Notes: a model not told the origin generated them from the letters alone. 64,000 nucleotides of DNA from Flammeovirga kamogawensis (GCF_018736065.1 NZ_CP076128.1:4341001-4405000); one strand, 5' to 3'. Counted from the first letter of the stretch, positions 52,430-62,078 are shown. A program made the numbers and translations.

Positions 52430-53014
52430 TTAAGATCTTTTTGACATTTCTTTTCTTATTCTACTCAAACTTTCAGTGGTAATACCTAAATAGGAAGCGA
52501 GGTGATAATTTTTAACGGAATTTTCTATAGAAGGATATTGATTAATAAAGTTCTCATACCTTTCTGTGGCGTTCTGAGATAAATTACCTAAGATTCTTTT
52601 CTGATACCCTATAATAGAACCTTCTAATTTTGATCTGTATAATTTATTAAAAGCAGGTATCTGAAAACATAGTTTTTCTAAATCTGCTCTATGTATTATA
52701 AATATTGATGTGTCTTCAAGGCTTTCAATATTAAGAGTTGCTTTTGTTTGCGAAAAATAAGCAATCATATCACTAATCCACCAATCGTAGACAGCAAATT
52801 GTATAGTATGTTCCTTTCCCTTTTCGTCAATAAAGTAAGTTCTTAAGCAACCATCAATTACATAAAAAAGAGTATCAACTTCTTGCCCGTTAAGAAGAAT
52901 AATTTCTCCTTTTTTAATTTCCTTTTCTTTAAATACGTTACGTATCGCATCAGCTTCTTGAACGGAGAGATTTAGTTTTTTAAAAACATCAAAATCGAAT
53001 AAGTCTTTGGCCAT
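52430..53014 (-). CDS. Crp/Fnr-family transcriptional regulator
   Basis: 194 residues. A cyclic-nucleotide-binding-like domain (KKGEIILLNGQEVDTLFYVIDGCLRTYF to about 120) precedes a C-terminal helix-turn-helix (KNYHLASYLGITTESLSRIRKEMSK). The binding site lacks the cAMP-contact residues typical of Crp, as in most Bacteroidota members of this group. It is divergent from the quinone reductase gene at 53163, which is a likely target. Confidence 0.9.
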   Translation of the reverse strand: MAKDLFDFDVFKKLNLSVQEADAIRNVFKEKEIKKGEIILLNGQEVDTLFYVIDGCLRTYFIDEKGKEHTIQFAVYDWWISDMIAYFSQTKATLNIESLEDTSIFIIHRADLEKLCFQIPAFNKLYRSKLEGSIIGYQKRILGNLSQNATERYENFINQYPSIENSVKNYHLASYLGITTESLSRIRKEMSKRS

Positions 53015-53092
53015 AGTATAAATTGTTATTGAATTTTCTCTATCTAAGTTAATTTATTTTTTATAAATCATAAATAAGAATTTTAATAAATC

Positions 53093-53102
53093 TTATCGAT
53101 AA
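53093..53102. promoter_or_regulatory. short palindrome in the Crp/Fnr-mdaB intergenic region
   Basis: TTATCGATAA is a perfect ten-base palindrome between the divergent genes. A possible operator; the evidence is weak. Confidence 0.2.
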
Positions 53103-53162
53103 CAACAACAGTAAGCATAAAGCGTAAAACTAATAATACGTTAAAACTTATCTCATAAGAAA

Positions 53163-53747
53163 ATGAAAAAGATTCTTGTAATCAATGGTGCTCAGAAATT
53201 CCTTCACTCTCAAGGAAGTTTAAATAAATCAATAACTGAATTATCAGTTAATTATTTTGAAAAAAGAGACGGCTTCGAAGTTAAATTTACTAATGTAGAT
53301 GATGAATATTTTATCGAAGAAGAAGTAGAGAAGTTTGTATGGGCTGATGTTATTATTTATCATACTCCAATTTGGTGGTTTTCTATACCTTTTGGATTTA
53401 AAAAATATATTGATGAAATATTAACGCATGGAGAGAATAAAATATATGTTAGTGATGGAAGGCATAGAGTTGAACCAAAACTTCATTATGGCACAGGTGG
53501 ATTATTGAAAGGTAAAAAATACTTTCTGACAACATCTTGGAATGCTCCCGAAGAAGCATTTACATTAGAAAATGAGTTCTTTGATCAGAAAAGTGTTGAT
53601 GAAGGGGCAATGTTTGGTTTCCATAAAATGAATTCATTCATTGGCTTAGAAAAATTAGGTACTTATCATTTTTATGATGTTATGAAAGACCCTAAAATAG
53701 AACAAGACTTTAAAAAGTACACAGCTTTATTAGATGAACTACTTTAA
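53163..53747 (+). CDS. mdaB: MdaB-like NAD(P)H:quinone oxidoreductase
   Basis: 194 residues with a flavodoxin-like fold. The start KKILVINGAQKFLHSQGSLNKSI, ADVIIYHTPIWWFSIPFGFKKYIDE, YGTGGLLKGKKYFLTTSWNAPEEAF and FGFHKMNSFIGL match MdaB (modulator of drug activity B). It carries out two-electron reduction of quinones with NADPH, protecting from oxidative stress. Divergent from a Crp/Fnr regulator; closed by a terminator. Confidence 0.9.
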   Translation: MKKILVINGAQKFLHSQGSLNKSITELSVNYFEKRDGFEVKFTNVDDEYFIEEEVEKFVWADVIIYHTPIWWFSIPFGFKKYIDEILTHGENKIYVSDGRHRVEPKLHYGTGGLLKGKKYFLTTSWNAPEEAFTLENEFFDQKSVDEGAMFGFHKMNSFIGLEKLGTYHFYDVMKDPKIEQDFKKYTALLDELL

Positions 53748-53791
53748 TTATTGAAGTAGACCATCGTTAAGTAAAGATCTGTTTAATATAC

Positions 53792-53825
53792 AAAAAGGCT
53801 ATCATTTTAAAATGATAGCCTTTTT
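53792..53825. terminator. perfect-palindrome bidirectional terminator
   Basis: AAAAAGGCTATCATTTT is followed by its exact complement, with no loop bases outside the symmetry. It lies between convergent genes. Confidence 0.9.
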
Positions 53826-53844
53826 ATCTCTAAAATAGATTTAT

Positions 53845-55086
53845 CTATTTTTTAGCAGCAGCTAATTGTACACAAACTGCTAAAACACGCATAGCTAACT
53901 TAATTTCACCCATAGAAGGTAAAGTAGGAGCAATACGAATATTTTCGTCCTTAGGGTCCTTCATATAAGGGAATGTAGCACCTGCAGCAGTTAATTTAAC
54001 ACCTGCATCAGAAGCTAATTTAACCACTTGTTTTGCTGTACCTTTTGGAACATCAAGACTAATAAAATAACCACCCTTTGGAACTGTCCAAGTAGCAATT
54101 TTCTTACCGCCTAATTCTTTTTCTAAAATCTCTATTACTGCATCAAATTTAGGAGCAATAATAGCAGCGTGTTTCTTCATGTGTTTTTGAACACCTTTAA
54201 AATCTTTGAAGAAACGAGCATGTCTTACTTGGTTGATTTTATCAGGTCCAATTGTAGACATTGATAAGTGTGCTTTCATCCAATTGATGTTAGATGCAGA
54301 TGCACCCATACCAGCAACACCAGCACCTGCAAAAGATATTTTAGAAAATGAACCGTAAATCAATACTCTCTCGTCATTTCCTTCTTTTTTACAAGCTTCA
54401 AGGATGTTTTCTAATTCATCTTGCTCTTTTGATAAATGATGTACTGTATAAGCATTATCCCACATAATACGGAAGTCCTTAGCAGCAGTAGTCATCTTAG
54501 CAAGACGCTTCACTGTTTTCTTAGAACACGTAATACCTGTAGGATTAGAATATTTAGGCACTACCCAAATACCTTTAATACTTTTATCTTCCGCAACTAA
54601 TTTCTCTACTACATCCATGTCAGGCCCTTTGTCTGTCATAGGAACTGTAATCATTTCAATACCGAAATGCTCACAAACAGAAAAGTGTCTGTCATATCCT
54701 GGAGATGGGCATAAGAACTTCACTTTAGATTGTTGTCCCCAAGGCTTCTTGCTTTCAGGAAAACCATGAGACATTGCTCTTGCAATTGTATCATGCATTA
54801 AAGTAAGTGATGAGTTGCCACCAACAATTACTTCATCAGTAGAAGAAACTTCTAAGAAATCTTTGAAAATCTCTTTCATCTCAGGAATACCATCTAACCC
54901 ACCGTAGTTACGAGTGTCAGCGCCTGCAAGAGTTTTGTAATCTTTAGAAGTAACTAAATCTAACATAGGTAATGATAGGTCAAGTTGCTCTGCACCTGGT
55001 TTACCTCTTGTCATGTCCAAAGCTAAACCTTGTGCTTTGTACTCATCGTACTTCTTTTGTAATTCTTTCTTTGTTAGTGAAGCCAT
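53845..55086 (-). CDS. class I aminotransferase, aspartate aminotransferase type Ic-like
   Basis: 413 residues. It belongs to the PLP fold-type I group represented by the PF12897-type aspartate aminotransferase: LDMTRGKPGAEQLDLS at the start, RNYGGLDGIPEMKEIFKD, VGGNSSLTLMHDTIARAM and CPSPGYDRHFSVCEHFGI. The PLP lysine is in YGSFSKISFAGAGVAGM. It should interconvert aspartate and oxaloacetate with 2-oxoglutarate in the cytoplasm. The downstream gene is convergent. Other substrates are possible. Confidence 0.9.
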   Translation of the reverse strand: MASLTKKELQKKYDEYKAQGLALDMTRGKPGAEQLDLSLPMLDLVTSKDYKTLAGADTRNYGGLDGIPEMKEIFKDFLEVSSTDEVIVGGNSSLTLMHDTIARAMSHGFPESKKPWGQQSKVKFLCPSPGYDRHFSVCEHFGIEMITVPMTDKGPDMDVVEKLVAEDKSIKGIWVVPKYSNPTGITCSKKTVKRLAKMTTAAKDFRIMWDNAYTVHHLSKEQDELENILEACKKEGNDERVLIYGSFSKISFAGAGVAGMGASASNINWMKAHLSMSTIGPDKINQVRHARFFKDFKGVQKHMKKHAAIIAPKFDAVIEILEKELGGKKIATWTVPKGGYFISLDVPKGTAKQVVKLASDAGVKLTAAGATFPYMKDPKDENIRIAPTLPSMGEIKLAMRVLAVCVQLAAAKK

Positions 55087-55128
55087 TGTGTTAAGAAATT
55101 AAAGCTTTCTAAAATCTTTTTTATAGGT

Positions 55129-55136
55129 CAAAACTA
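55129..55136 (-). promoter_or_regulatory. candidate -7 box of the aminotransferase gene
   Basis: TAGTTTTG on the minus strand, exact TAnnTTTG, about 43 bases before the start codon. Confidence 0.45.
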
Positions 55137-55282
55137 GAGGATATTTTTTATAATTTAAATTTTTACTCTCTTTTTTTGAGAGATATTTAATTTATTTCCC
55201 ACTTAGTAACGAAAATTAAAAACATCGTGATAATTATAACACGTTTTTATACTAAGTGATGAAAAGTGAAGTCTGTTGAAAC

Positions 55283-55319
55283 AAAAAAGGGAATACAATC
55301 AAATTTGATGTATTCCCTT
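55283..55319 (-). terminator. terminator of the TPR-CHAT gene
   Basis: GGGAATACA and TGTATTCCC flank an AT-rich, partly paired loop; on the minus strand a T-run follows. Confidence 0.8.
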
Positions 55320-55337
55320 CCTTATCAGAATATTTTT

Positions 55338-58300
55338 TTAGATTTTTCCTAGCATAATGAATGCGCCCCAATATTTAGGTTCAGGATATTCTTCTCTAAG
55401 TTCTTTTTTCGCCATTTCAAAAGCAAGTCGTTTATTATGTCCTTCTTTTAACCATAAATGATAAAAGTTAGTCATTAATTTCTGTGTTGCTTCATCAGAT
55501 ACTTCAAATAAACTCATAATAATATTATCAGCTCCAGCTACAAGGAAAGCTCTCTGTAAACCGTAAACTCCTTCACCAATTTTGTTATCACCTTTACCTG
55601 TTTCACAAGCAGACAACACAACTAATTCAGTATTATCAAAATTAAGGTTCATTGCTTCATAAGCAGTTAGTACACCTTCCTCTTTATTAAATTCGTAAAC
55701 ATTATCAGTAGCCATTAGATCTCCAGCGTTTGTTAAAAGTAAACCAGATCTAAGTAATGGGTTAATTGTTTCTTGTTTTTTGAATAAAGACTGAGTGCCA
55801 TTTCCATCTATATCATCTAAGAAGAAACCGTGTGTTGCAATGTGGAATACTCTAGGAGATTCTAATTCTTTAACTGCAGTTTCCGTTGCCTGTTTGTTTA
55901 AATAGACAAGGTCTATCGTATGATCTTCAGTTCTAAGTAATTTATCAAGAGCTTTTATCTCCTTGTAAGTACCTGGAAGTTGAGTAATTGCTCTAGAAGT
56001 ATATGTATTGTATTGATCTGGAGATAAGTCCTTATAGAATACAGGGTTACCAAACAGAGAAATATTCATATTTTTATCTTCTTCTTTTGATGGAGTCAAA
56101 AGATCTGAAGTTGTACTTGTTAAAACAATATGGTTATGATCAATTATGTAATCTCCCTTATCAATATCAACAGGAATAGATTCTAAATTAATTTGATTGT
56201 AAACTCCATCAGAAGATAAATATACCGTTGTTCCTTCACCTACAATTTCATGTATTGGTTTCCAGAAAGAAGTATATGATTCATCATCAGGGAAACCAAA
56301 TATTAGATTTGATTTATAAAAACCTAAACTCTCATCTTCTAAAGTATTACCATTTGGAATCACTTTTACAATTGGGGCAGAAGAGGTTTTAGCTGTTATA
56401 ATTAAAGCAGCGTAGGTAATAGAGTCTGTATATACGTTTGTGAAATTTCTAAATCGAACAATTTCCACAGCAGCTTCACCCTCTTTCAATGTTTTTTGAA
56501 TGTTCTTCCATGATGGTGCGTTTGAAGTGTTATCTGCAAATATACTAGAGCGTTCACTTAGCTGTTTTTCAAGAACATTAATTTCTCTTTCTAGTGCCTT
56601 AACATTGATATTTTCATCAAGTTGTTGTTCAACACTCATAGAATAAGCAAGTGTAAGTACTTCTTTTTTCTCTACCCAATCATTAAACTCTTTAATAAGA
56701 AGAGTATCTCCACTGTTAATAATTTGATTTCTAATCTTTACAGAAGAACTTAATAATAAAGGCTTTGTTTCTAATGCATAATTAAACATTAAACGATTCA
56801 ACTTCTTTTTGCCAGATTTTAAAGTAAGGCTGTAGAAGAAATCGTAATCATTTCTAATTGATTGCCAATATTTAGATTTTTCTTTTGCACTTAATACAGG
56901 GAAATACTTTTCAATAAAGTTTGTATGTTCTTTTAAAGTGATTTGAGCATATTTTTCTGCTTTTGTATATTTTCCTTCACCAAAATAGGCTTGAGACCTT
57001 TTTAGAGTGGTTTTGATGTAGAGAGGATGTGTTGAATGGAAAATTTTACCATATGTTTTCTGAGAAGATGTATAATATACTTGTGCTTCAGTAAACTTCT
57101 CTCTTCTCATTTCTAGATCACCAAGTAATGATTCTATTTCTGCTGAATTGGTGTTTGTATCATTGCCTAACTTATCAATCCAAATTTGATTCGCTTGCTT
57201 TAATAAATCTTCAGCTTCGTTGTATTTTCCTACCTCGATTTTAGCTAAAGCAAAGTTTTTAAGTGCTATTGCAAAAACAGGATTGTCTTTACCCAACTGT
57301 ACAGCAATGATGTCAACAGCATCTTTAAATAGATACAATACATCATTAGGGTCATAGCCCATGTATAAATCTATAAGTGCTAATTGCGTGTATCCTTTTG
57401 CTACTTCAGTATGTCTATCTCCATAAATTTCTTTAGAGATTTTTATTTGTTTCTGAGTAACTTCTTGAGCGAATTCATAGTTACCCATTGCAACAGCAAT
57501 TTCAGATTGAACTTCTAAAGGATCAATTGATTGCTTTGCATCTTCACCAAATATAGCTTCACTAATAGTAAATGCTTTTAAGGCGATAGAATCAGCTGCG
57601 ATGTATTCACCTTTTAAGTATGATAGACGTGCAAGTTGCGTGTAAGGCACAATTAGCAATCTACTACTTGTACCAAACCTTTCAATTCTATGCTCTAAAG
57701 ATTGGTTGATAATATCTTCAGCTTGAGAGAAATATTCTTTCTTTAAGTAAACAATAGCATGTGTATCTGCAAAGCTAGAAGATGCAATTTTACCAGGCGA
57801 TTTTTTAGATAATCTATTGGCATAAGTCAAATTATTTGTAGCCTCATCGTACTGGCCTGTAATAGCTTGGAAACGAGCAGCTGTTTCTAAAGCTTTTGCA
57901 TGTTCAATATTTTGTGTTCCTTTTCTGTAATGATGTTTCTCGTATAAACTTAACAGTTCAGAAATTTGAGCATCAGCTTCAGAATAGTTGCCTAAGTCCA
58001 TAGCATAAGCAGCTGTACCTTGTAAACCAGAGGCATATTCTAAATGGTCTTCACCGTAATAGTCTGCATATGCTTTTTTAATACTAGCACTTAATGTTGC
58101 GGCTTTTTCAGTTTGTCCCATTAAAGAGTAATAATTTGCTCTTTCTCTTTCTGCTTCAAGTCTTTTATAGTGATGCGGATTTAATCGATTTTCAATAACA
58201 GGTAAATGCTCAGTAAAGATACTGTCAGCCAATTCAAACTTGTCAGTAAATATAGTGAAGTACGTAGCTTCCTCTACTTTTGCAATGTGATATGCGAGTG

Positions 58301-59588
58301 CATCGTTACCAATTGTTTTTTCTGTAGCATTGATGTATTCATTCAATGCATTCTGAGCTAGTTCTTGGTCTTCAATGGCAATTCCAATTTTATAAAGTAA
58401 TTCATTAATTAAAATGTATTCTTTATGGTTTTTAGGAACAGAAGCTTCTGCAAAAACATCATTTACTTTATTTAATGATTTGTTAAAGTTACCTCGTAAG
58501 TAATAGTCTTTAGCAATTAATCTTTCTGATTTAGCTTGTTTCAAACTATTTTTTCCAAAGTAAAGAGAAGTGTTTGTATCAAAGTCCCATTGTGTTTTAT
58601 CACCCTTAAAATTAAAACGTTGCCAAGCATAGTAGTCTACTAAATCTTCTTGAATATCAAAATAGACTTTATGACTAATTCCTAAAACACGTTCTGCTCT
58701 ATAAATATTTTTTTCGAGCATTTTTTTAGGCTCTAATGGGTCTACTTTACTTTCGATTAAGTTAAGTGTACGTTCATGATAGTTTACAATGTAACTCTCG
58801 TCATCAGTACGTATGTTTTCTTTAATCCAATTTTCTGCTTTTAGTAAAATACTATCCGCAGCTTGGTAGTCTCCCATTAAACGGTAAAGTTTTCCTTCAG
58901 TAGTTAAACTAAAAGCATATTTACGTTTAAGTCTAATTTTTTCTCTATTAGAAAAACTTTTTTCTTTAAACTTATTTGATCTTGTATGATATAAAGTAGC
59001 ACTTGAACTTGTTGCTAAATCATAATCAAATTTTTGCCAATCAGATATTTGAGTTATAGCCTCTGTATAGAAACCTTTTTCTAAATTAAGTTGCGTTTGT
59101 ACTTTAGTTTTTAGCATTGCATAGTCCGAAGAGCGCTCTGCTAAAATTGTAAGTTTATTATTCGCTTCCATAATTTCTAATGCTTCATTAAATAAATTAG
59201 AAGCACTCACAATATCAGAGTATTGAATGTATAAATCTGAAGCAAGCAATAATGTGTATACATAACCAAACTCACCATTTTTTCTTTTCTTCGCAATTGT
59301 AAGAAAAGCATTTGTAGATGTTTCAAAATCTTCAAACTGTGTTAATGCTAGTTGGTATCTAGCTCTTTGGTAAAGAACATCAATTAGTGCGGAATCTCTT
59401 TTTTTAGCTAACTGTAAAGCTTTGTAATTCCACTCTATGGCTTTTTTGTATTCTCCATCGTCAGCATATTTCTGACTAACTTGTAAGATGTTATCAATCT
59501 TGTCATTAATTTTATCTGCCTTTACATTTACAGATGAAAATAAGAGTAGGAAAATGCCTAATAAGAATATAGTATATTTATTAATCAT
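55338..59588 (-). CDS. secreted TPR-CHAT protein (caspase-like peptidase domain)
   Basis: 1416 residues with a signal peptide (ending in VNVKA). Residues about 30-950 are tandem tetratricopeptide-type repeats. The last 300 or so residues are a CHAT domain with the catalytic pair: His1253 in VFHIATHGFF and Cys1328 in LVVLSACETGKGDN, followed by GVYGLQRAFLVAGADNIIMSLFEV. CHAT domains are caspase/separase relatives. In cytoplasmic settings they act in defence or signalling, for example with gasdermins or CRISPR. This one has a signal peptide and no such neighbours, so it probably acts in the periplasm or at the cell surface. Substrate unknown. Confidence 0.92.
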   Translation of the reverse strand: MINKYTIFLLGIFLLLFSSVNVKADKINDKIDNILQVSQKYADDGEYKKAIEWNYKALQLAKKRDSALIDVLYQRARYQLALTQFEDFETSTNAFLTIAKKRKNGEFGYVYTLLLASDLYIQYSDIVSASNLFNEALEIMEANNKLTILAERSSDYAMLKTKVQTQLNLEKGFYTEAITQISDWQKFDYDLATSSSATLYHTRSNKFKEKSFSNREKIRLKRKYAFSLTTEGKLYRLMGDYQAADSILLKAENWIKENIRTDDESYIVNYHERTLNLIESKVDPLEPKKMLEKNIYRAERVLGISHKVYFDIQEDLVDYYAWQRFNFKGDKTQWDFDTNTSLYFGKNSLKQAKSERLIAKDYYLRGNFNKSLNKVNDVFAEASVPKNHKEYILINELLYKIGIAIEDQELAQNALNEYINATEKTIGNDALAYHIAKVEEATYFTIFTDKFELADSIFTEHLPVIENRLNPHHYKRLEAERERANYYSLMGQTEKAATLSASIKKAYADYYGEDHLEYASGLQGTAAYAMDLGNYSEADAQISELLSLYEKHHYRKGTQNIEHAKALETAARFQAITGQYDEATNNLTYANRLSKKSPGKIASSSFADTHAIVYLKKEYFSQAEDIINQSLEHRIERFGTSSRLLIVPYTQLARLSYLKGEYIAADSIALKAFTISEAIFGEDAKQSIDPLEVQSEIAVAMGNYEFAQEVTQKQIKISKEIYGDRHTEVAKGYTQLALIDLYMGYDPNDVLYLFKDAVDIIAVQLGKDNPVFAIALKNFALAKIEVGKYNEAEDLLKQANQIWIDKLGNDTNTNSAEIESLLGDLEMRREKFTEAQVYYTSSQKTYGKIFHSTHPLYIKTTLKRSQAYFGEGKYTKAEKYAQITLKEHTNFIEKYFPVLSAKEKSKYWQSIRNDYDFFYSLTLKSGKKKLNRLMFNYALETKPLLLSSSVKIRNQIINSGDTLLIKEFNDWVEKKEVLTLAYSMSVEQQLDENINVKALEREINVLEKQLSERSSIFADNTSNAPSWKNIQKTLKEGEAAVEIVRFRNFTNVYTDSITYAALIITAKTSSAPIVKVIPNGNTLEDESLGFYKSNLIFGFPDDESYTSFWKPIHEIVGEGTTVYLSSDGVYNQINLESIPVDIDKGDYIIDHNHIVLTSTTSDLLTPSKEEDKNMNISLFGNPVFYKDLSPDQYNTYTSRAITQLPGTYKEIKALDKLLRTEDHTIDLVYLNKQATETAVKELESPRVFHIATHGFFLDDIDGNGTQSLFKKQETINPLLRSGLLLTNAGDLMATDNVYEFNKEEGVLTAYEAMNLNFDNTELVVLSACETGKGDNKIGEGVYGLQRAFLVAGADNIIMSLFEVSDEATQKLMTNFYHLWLKEGHNKRLAFEMAKKELREEYPEPKYWGAFIMLGKI

Positions 59589-59748
59589 AGTAGGTTTCTA
59601 TTGAAGTCTGAGTGATAATCAATAAACGTTTGTTTTTTGGTGATCATTAATTAAGGGTAAATGTAAACAAAAATTAACAGAAAGTCATTGTTTAAATACT
59701 TTTGCATTGATTATAACCTCTATACCTTATTTTTTTGATCTAATATTT

Positions 59749-59756
59749 TATATTTG
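59749..59756 (+). promoter_or_regulatory. candidate -7 box of the NrtR-like gene
   Basis: TATATTTG, exact TAnnTTTG, about 110 bases before the start codon. A second match, TACTTTTG, lies at 59697-59704. Confidence 0.35.
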
Positions 59757-59866
59757 TAATTCAATTAGAGAAAGAAGTAAAAAGGATGCACATTTTATTT
59801 ATTAAATGTTATCTTTAAACATAAATCATTGGAGATATCATTATTCCTCCATTAGAAATTAAGAAA

Positions 59867-60577
59867 ATGAACGAATATTATAACAGTGCATATAAACCCT
59901 TACTAGCCATAGATTGTGTTATTTTTGGATACGAACAAGGCGAGCTTAAAGTATTACTTACAAGAAGAAAGCAAGATCCATATAAAGGAGCTTGGGGTTT
60001 AGCAACCGGTTTTCTTCACTTTGGAGAGTCATTACATTATGCAGCGGAGCGTGTACTTAAAAAGCAAACTGGTTTAGATCGTATTTATATGGATCAACTT
60101 AGTACTTTTGGCGAAGTAGATAGAGATCCAGAAGCACGAGTTATTTCATTAGTTTATTATGCTCTAATTAAGGTAGAGTCTCAAACATTAGAGACTTTAG
60201 AGAAAAACCAAGCACAATGGTTTTCAATTACTTCTTTACCAAAATTAATGTTTGATCATGAAACAATGATTCAAATGTCATGGGGTAAATTAAGAAGAAA
60301 ATCAAGATATCAACCAATTGGTTTTGAGTTATTACCAGAGAAATTTACTTTACCAGAATTACAATCGTTATACGAAGCAATTCATCAAAAGCAGTTTGAT
60401 AAGCGTAACTTTAGAAAGAAAATTTTAGCTACTGGTTTACTTAAAAAGCTTGATGAGAAGCAAAAAGGAGTATCTAAAAAAGGTGCATATTACTATGTAT
60501 TTGAAGAAGGTAAATATGATGAACTTATTTCTCAAGGTTTCAACTTCGAATTGAAATCTATGGCATTTGGTTCATAA
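59867..60577 (+). CDS. NrtR/AraR-like regulator: inactive Nudix domain plus winged helix
   Basis: 236 residues. The N-terminal half is a Nudix fold (LLAIDCVIFGYEQGELKVLLTRR, GAWGLATGFLHFGES), and the C-terminal half (about 150-236) is a winged helix (LPELQSLYEAIHQKQFDKRNFRKKI). In the Nudix box (residues 48-70), Gly48, Glu54, Arg62 and Gly69 are kept, but the three metal-binding glutamates of REUxEE are Val63, Lys66 and Gln67. It is thus probably a ligand-sensing repressor or activator, as known for NrtR (ADP-ribose) and Bacteroides AraR (arabinose), and not a hydrolase. No target genes adjoin it. Confidence 0.88.
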   Translation: MNEYYNSAYKPLLAIDCVIFGYEQGELKVLLTRRKQDPYKGAWGLATGFLHFGESLHYAAERVLKKQTGLDRIYMDQLSTFGEVDRDPEARVISLVYYALIKVESQTLETLEKNQAQWFSITSLPKLMFDHETMIQMSWGKLRRKSRYQPIGFELLPEKFTLPELQSLYEAIHQKQFDKRNFRKKILATGLLKKLDEKQKGVSKKGAYYYVFEEGKYDELISQGFNFELKSMAFGS

Positions 60578-60671
60578 TTATCATATAAAATCTAATGAGA
60601 TTTAAACTTCTAATAACATTTAGAACTAAAGAATTTTTAATGTTATGAAGGAGTGAATTATTTTAATAGAT

Positions 60672-60717
60672 AAAAAAAAACGATAACTTATTTTTAAAAT
60701 AGGTTATCGTTTTTTTT
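60672..60717. terminator. bidirectional terminator
   Basis: AAAACGATAACTTATTTT and AAAATAGGTTATCGTTTT pair with one T-G pair, flanked by A-run and T-run, between convergent genes. Confidence 0.85.
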
Positions 60718-61372
60718 ATTTAATAATTTCTTCTTTACCCAAATGTTTAGGTGATGTATTTAGAATGTATAAATCCAAAAACATCTTGGCTCTAGCAAAT
60801 ACTTCTCTTATGTGTGTATAGTAATCTTTACTTATAGGTACATCGTCAGCAACATAACCGTAAGCTTCAATTCCATGGTATCTTGCAATATATACAGCTC
60901 TTTCTACATGGAATTTTTGAGAAATAATAATAAATCTATCTTGTCCAAAAACCTTTTTAGTTCTAATTACAGAATCAAGAGTTCTTAAACCTGCATAATC
61001 CATTACAATTCTTTTGCTACTAACACCTTTTTCGATTAAAGCTTTGCGCATAACTTTAGGTTCGTTATAAGCTTTAGTTCTATTGTCGCCACTTACAATA
61101 ATAAATTCAATATTATGATTCTTTATTAAATCTGAAGCAGCTTCAATTCTATATTTAAAATAAGGGTTTGTTCCGCCTGAAATTAAATATCTACTTGTGC
61201 CTAACACTAACCCTGTTTTGCAGGTAACATTAATATTTTCTTTGTCGAGTAAATATGGTTTACTCTTTTCACTTACTAGATTATTAAGTCCGATAAGTAG
61301 AATAACAAAGGAAGTAATGATGACTACAACTACTAGAATAAGTTTTTTATATAACGTGGACTTCTTCAACAT
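60716..61372 (-). CDS. sanA: SanA/YdcF-type DUF218 membrane-anchored protein
   Basis: 218 residues with an N-terminal membrane anchor (LILVVVVIITSFVILLIGLNN). The DUF218 domain follows: GLVLGTSRYLISGGTNPYFKYRIEAASDLI, IIVSGDNRTKAYNEPKVMRKALIEKGV and FIIISQKFHVERAVYIARYHGI. SanA is needed for vancomycin exclusion and envelope barrier function in enterobacteria. The same GTSR...GG..N..F..R pattern is seen here. Minus strand, 81 bases below the haemoglobin gene. Confidence 0.88.
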   Translation of the reverse strand: MLKKSTLYKKLILVVVVIITSFVILLIGLNNLVSEKSKPYLLDKENINVTCKTGLVLGTSRYLISGGTNPYFKYRIEAASDLIKNHNIEFIIVSGDNRTKAYNEPKVMRKALIEKGVSSKRIVMDYAGLRTLDSVIRTKKVFGQDRFIIISQKFHVERAVYIARYHGIEAYGYVADDVPISKDYYTHIREVFARAKMFLDLYILNTSPKHLGKEEIIK

Positions 61373-61453
61373 ATATCTATTTATACAACAAATATATATT
61401 TATGAATTAGAAATAAAAGATATTTTTTGTGAACTACCTGATGTTAAGGTTTT

Positions 61454-61834
61454 TTAATTTTCACGAGCATTGAAAATTCTCATAAATAGCATGTGCGACA
61501 TGTTCCTAGCACGTGATTTTAGAAGATTTGCTTTTTCTCCTTCAAATAATTCATCTACAGTAGTAAACCATAATTGTAACCAGAAACCAAAATGTTTTTG
61601 CTCTATAGTCGCTTTTTTATCAACACTTTGATGAGCGGTGACTGGATTACCTTTATATTTAGAAACAAAAAAGAGGTTAGACTCCCAAAAGTCATACATA
61701 CGCGGTAGGTGAGAATCCCAATCAATTTTTACATATTCATCAAAAAAAGGACCTAGTTCATCGTGTTGTCTTACTTTATCGTAGAATGTATTTACTAAAA
61801 GAATCACATCCTCTCTGTCTTTTAAATCTTGCAT
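61454..61834 (-). CDS. group III truncated haemoglobin
   Basis: 126 residues, normal for a group III (trHbP) globin. The pattern VNTFYDKVRQHDELGPFF, MYDFWESNLFF, YKGNPVTAHQSV and KHFGFWLQLWFTTVDELF fits the group; His81 in the last block is the likely proximal haem ligand. Roles proposed for this group include NO or peroxide chemistry and electron transfer under low oxygen. It is cotranscribed with a small membrane protein gene six bases upstream, divergent from an FNR-like regulator. Confidence 0.9.
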   Translation of the reverse strand: MQDLKDREDVILLVNTFYDKVRQHDELGPFFDEYVKIDWDSHLPRMYDFWESNLFFVSKYKGNPVTAHQSVDKKATIEQKHFGFWLQLWFTTVDELFEGEKANLLKSRARNMSHMLFMRIFNAREN

Positions 61835-61840
61835 GCTTCT

Positions 61841-62041
61841 TTATTTTTTTGCCGCTGTACTTTTTTCTGCCATTAATCCAGTAAAACCAATAAATAATAA
61901 GCCAAGAATAGACGCTCCCCACGTAAATACTTTAACTGTTTCTATTGGAGAAAACAAAGATACAACTCCAAGTATGATTGTAGATGCAATCATTGTTACA
62001 AAAAATAAGAAAAATAAGATTAATTTGCCATTTGTATTCAT
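61841..62041 (-). CDS. small two-helix membrane protein, cotranscribed with globin
   Basis: 66 residues with two hydrophobic helices (ILFFLFFVTMIASTIILGVV and VFTWGASILGLLFIGFTGL) and a short polar tail. No family recognised. It is the first gene of the globin operon, with a -7 box at 62071-62078, and six bases separate it from the globin gene. A partner of the globin at the membrane is possible. Confidence 0.75.
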   Translation of the reverse strand: MNTNGKLILFFLFFVTMIASTIILGVVSLFSPIETVKVFTWGASILGLLFIGFTGLMAEKSTAAKK

Positions 62042-62070
62042 AATGTATGTATTTAAAGTTTTTGATATTA

Positions 62071-62078
62071 CAAAGGTA
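62071..62078 (-). promoter_or_regulatory. -7 promoter box of the globin operon
   Basis: TACCTTTG on the minus strand, exact TAnnTTTG. The transcript start would be near 62064. Confidence 0.5.
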
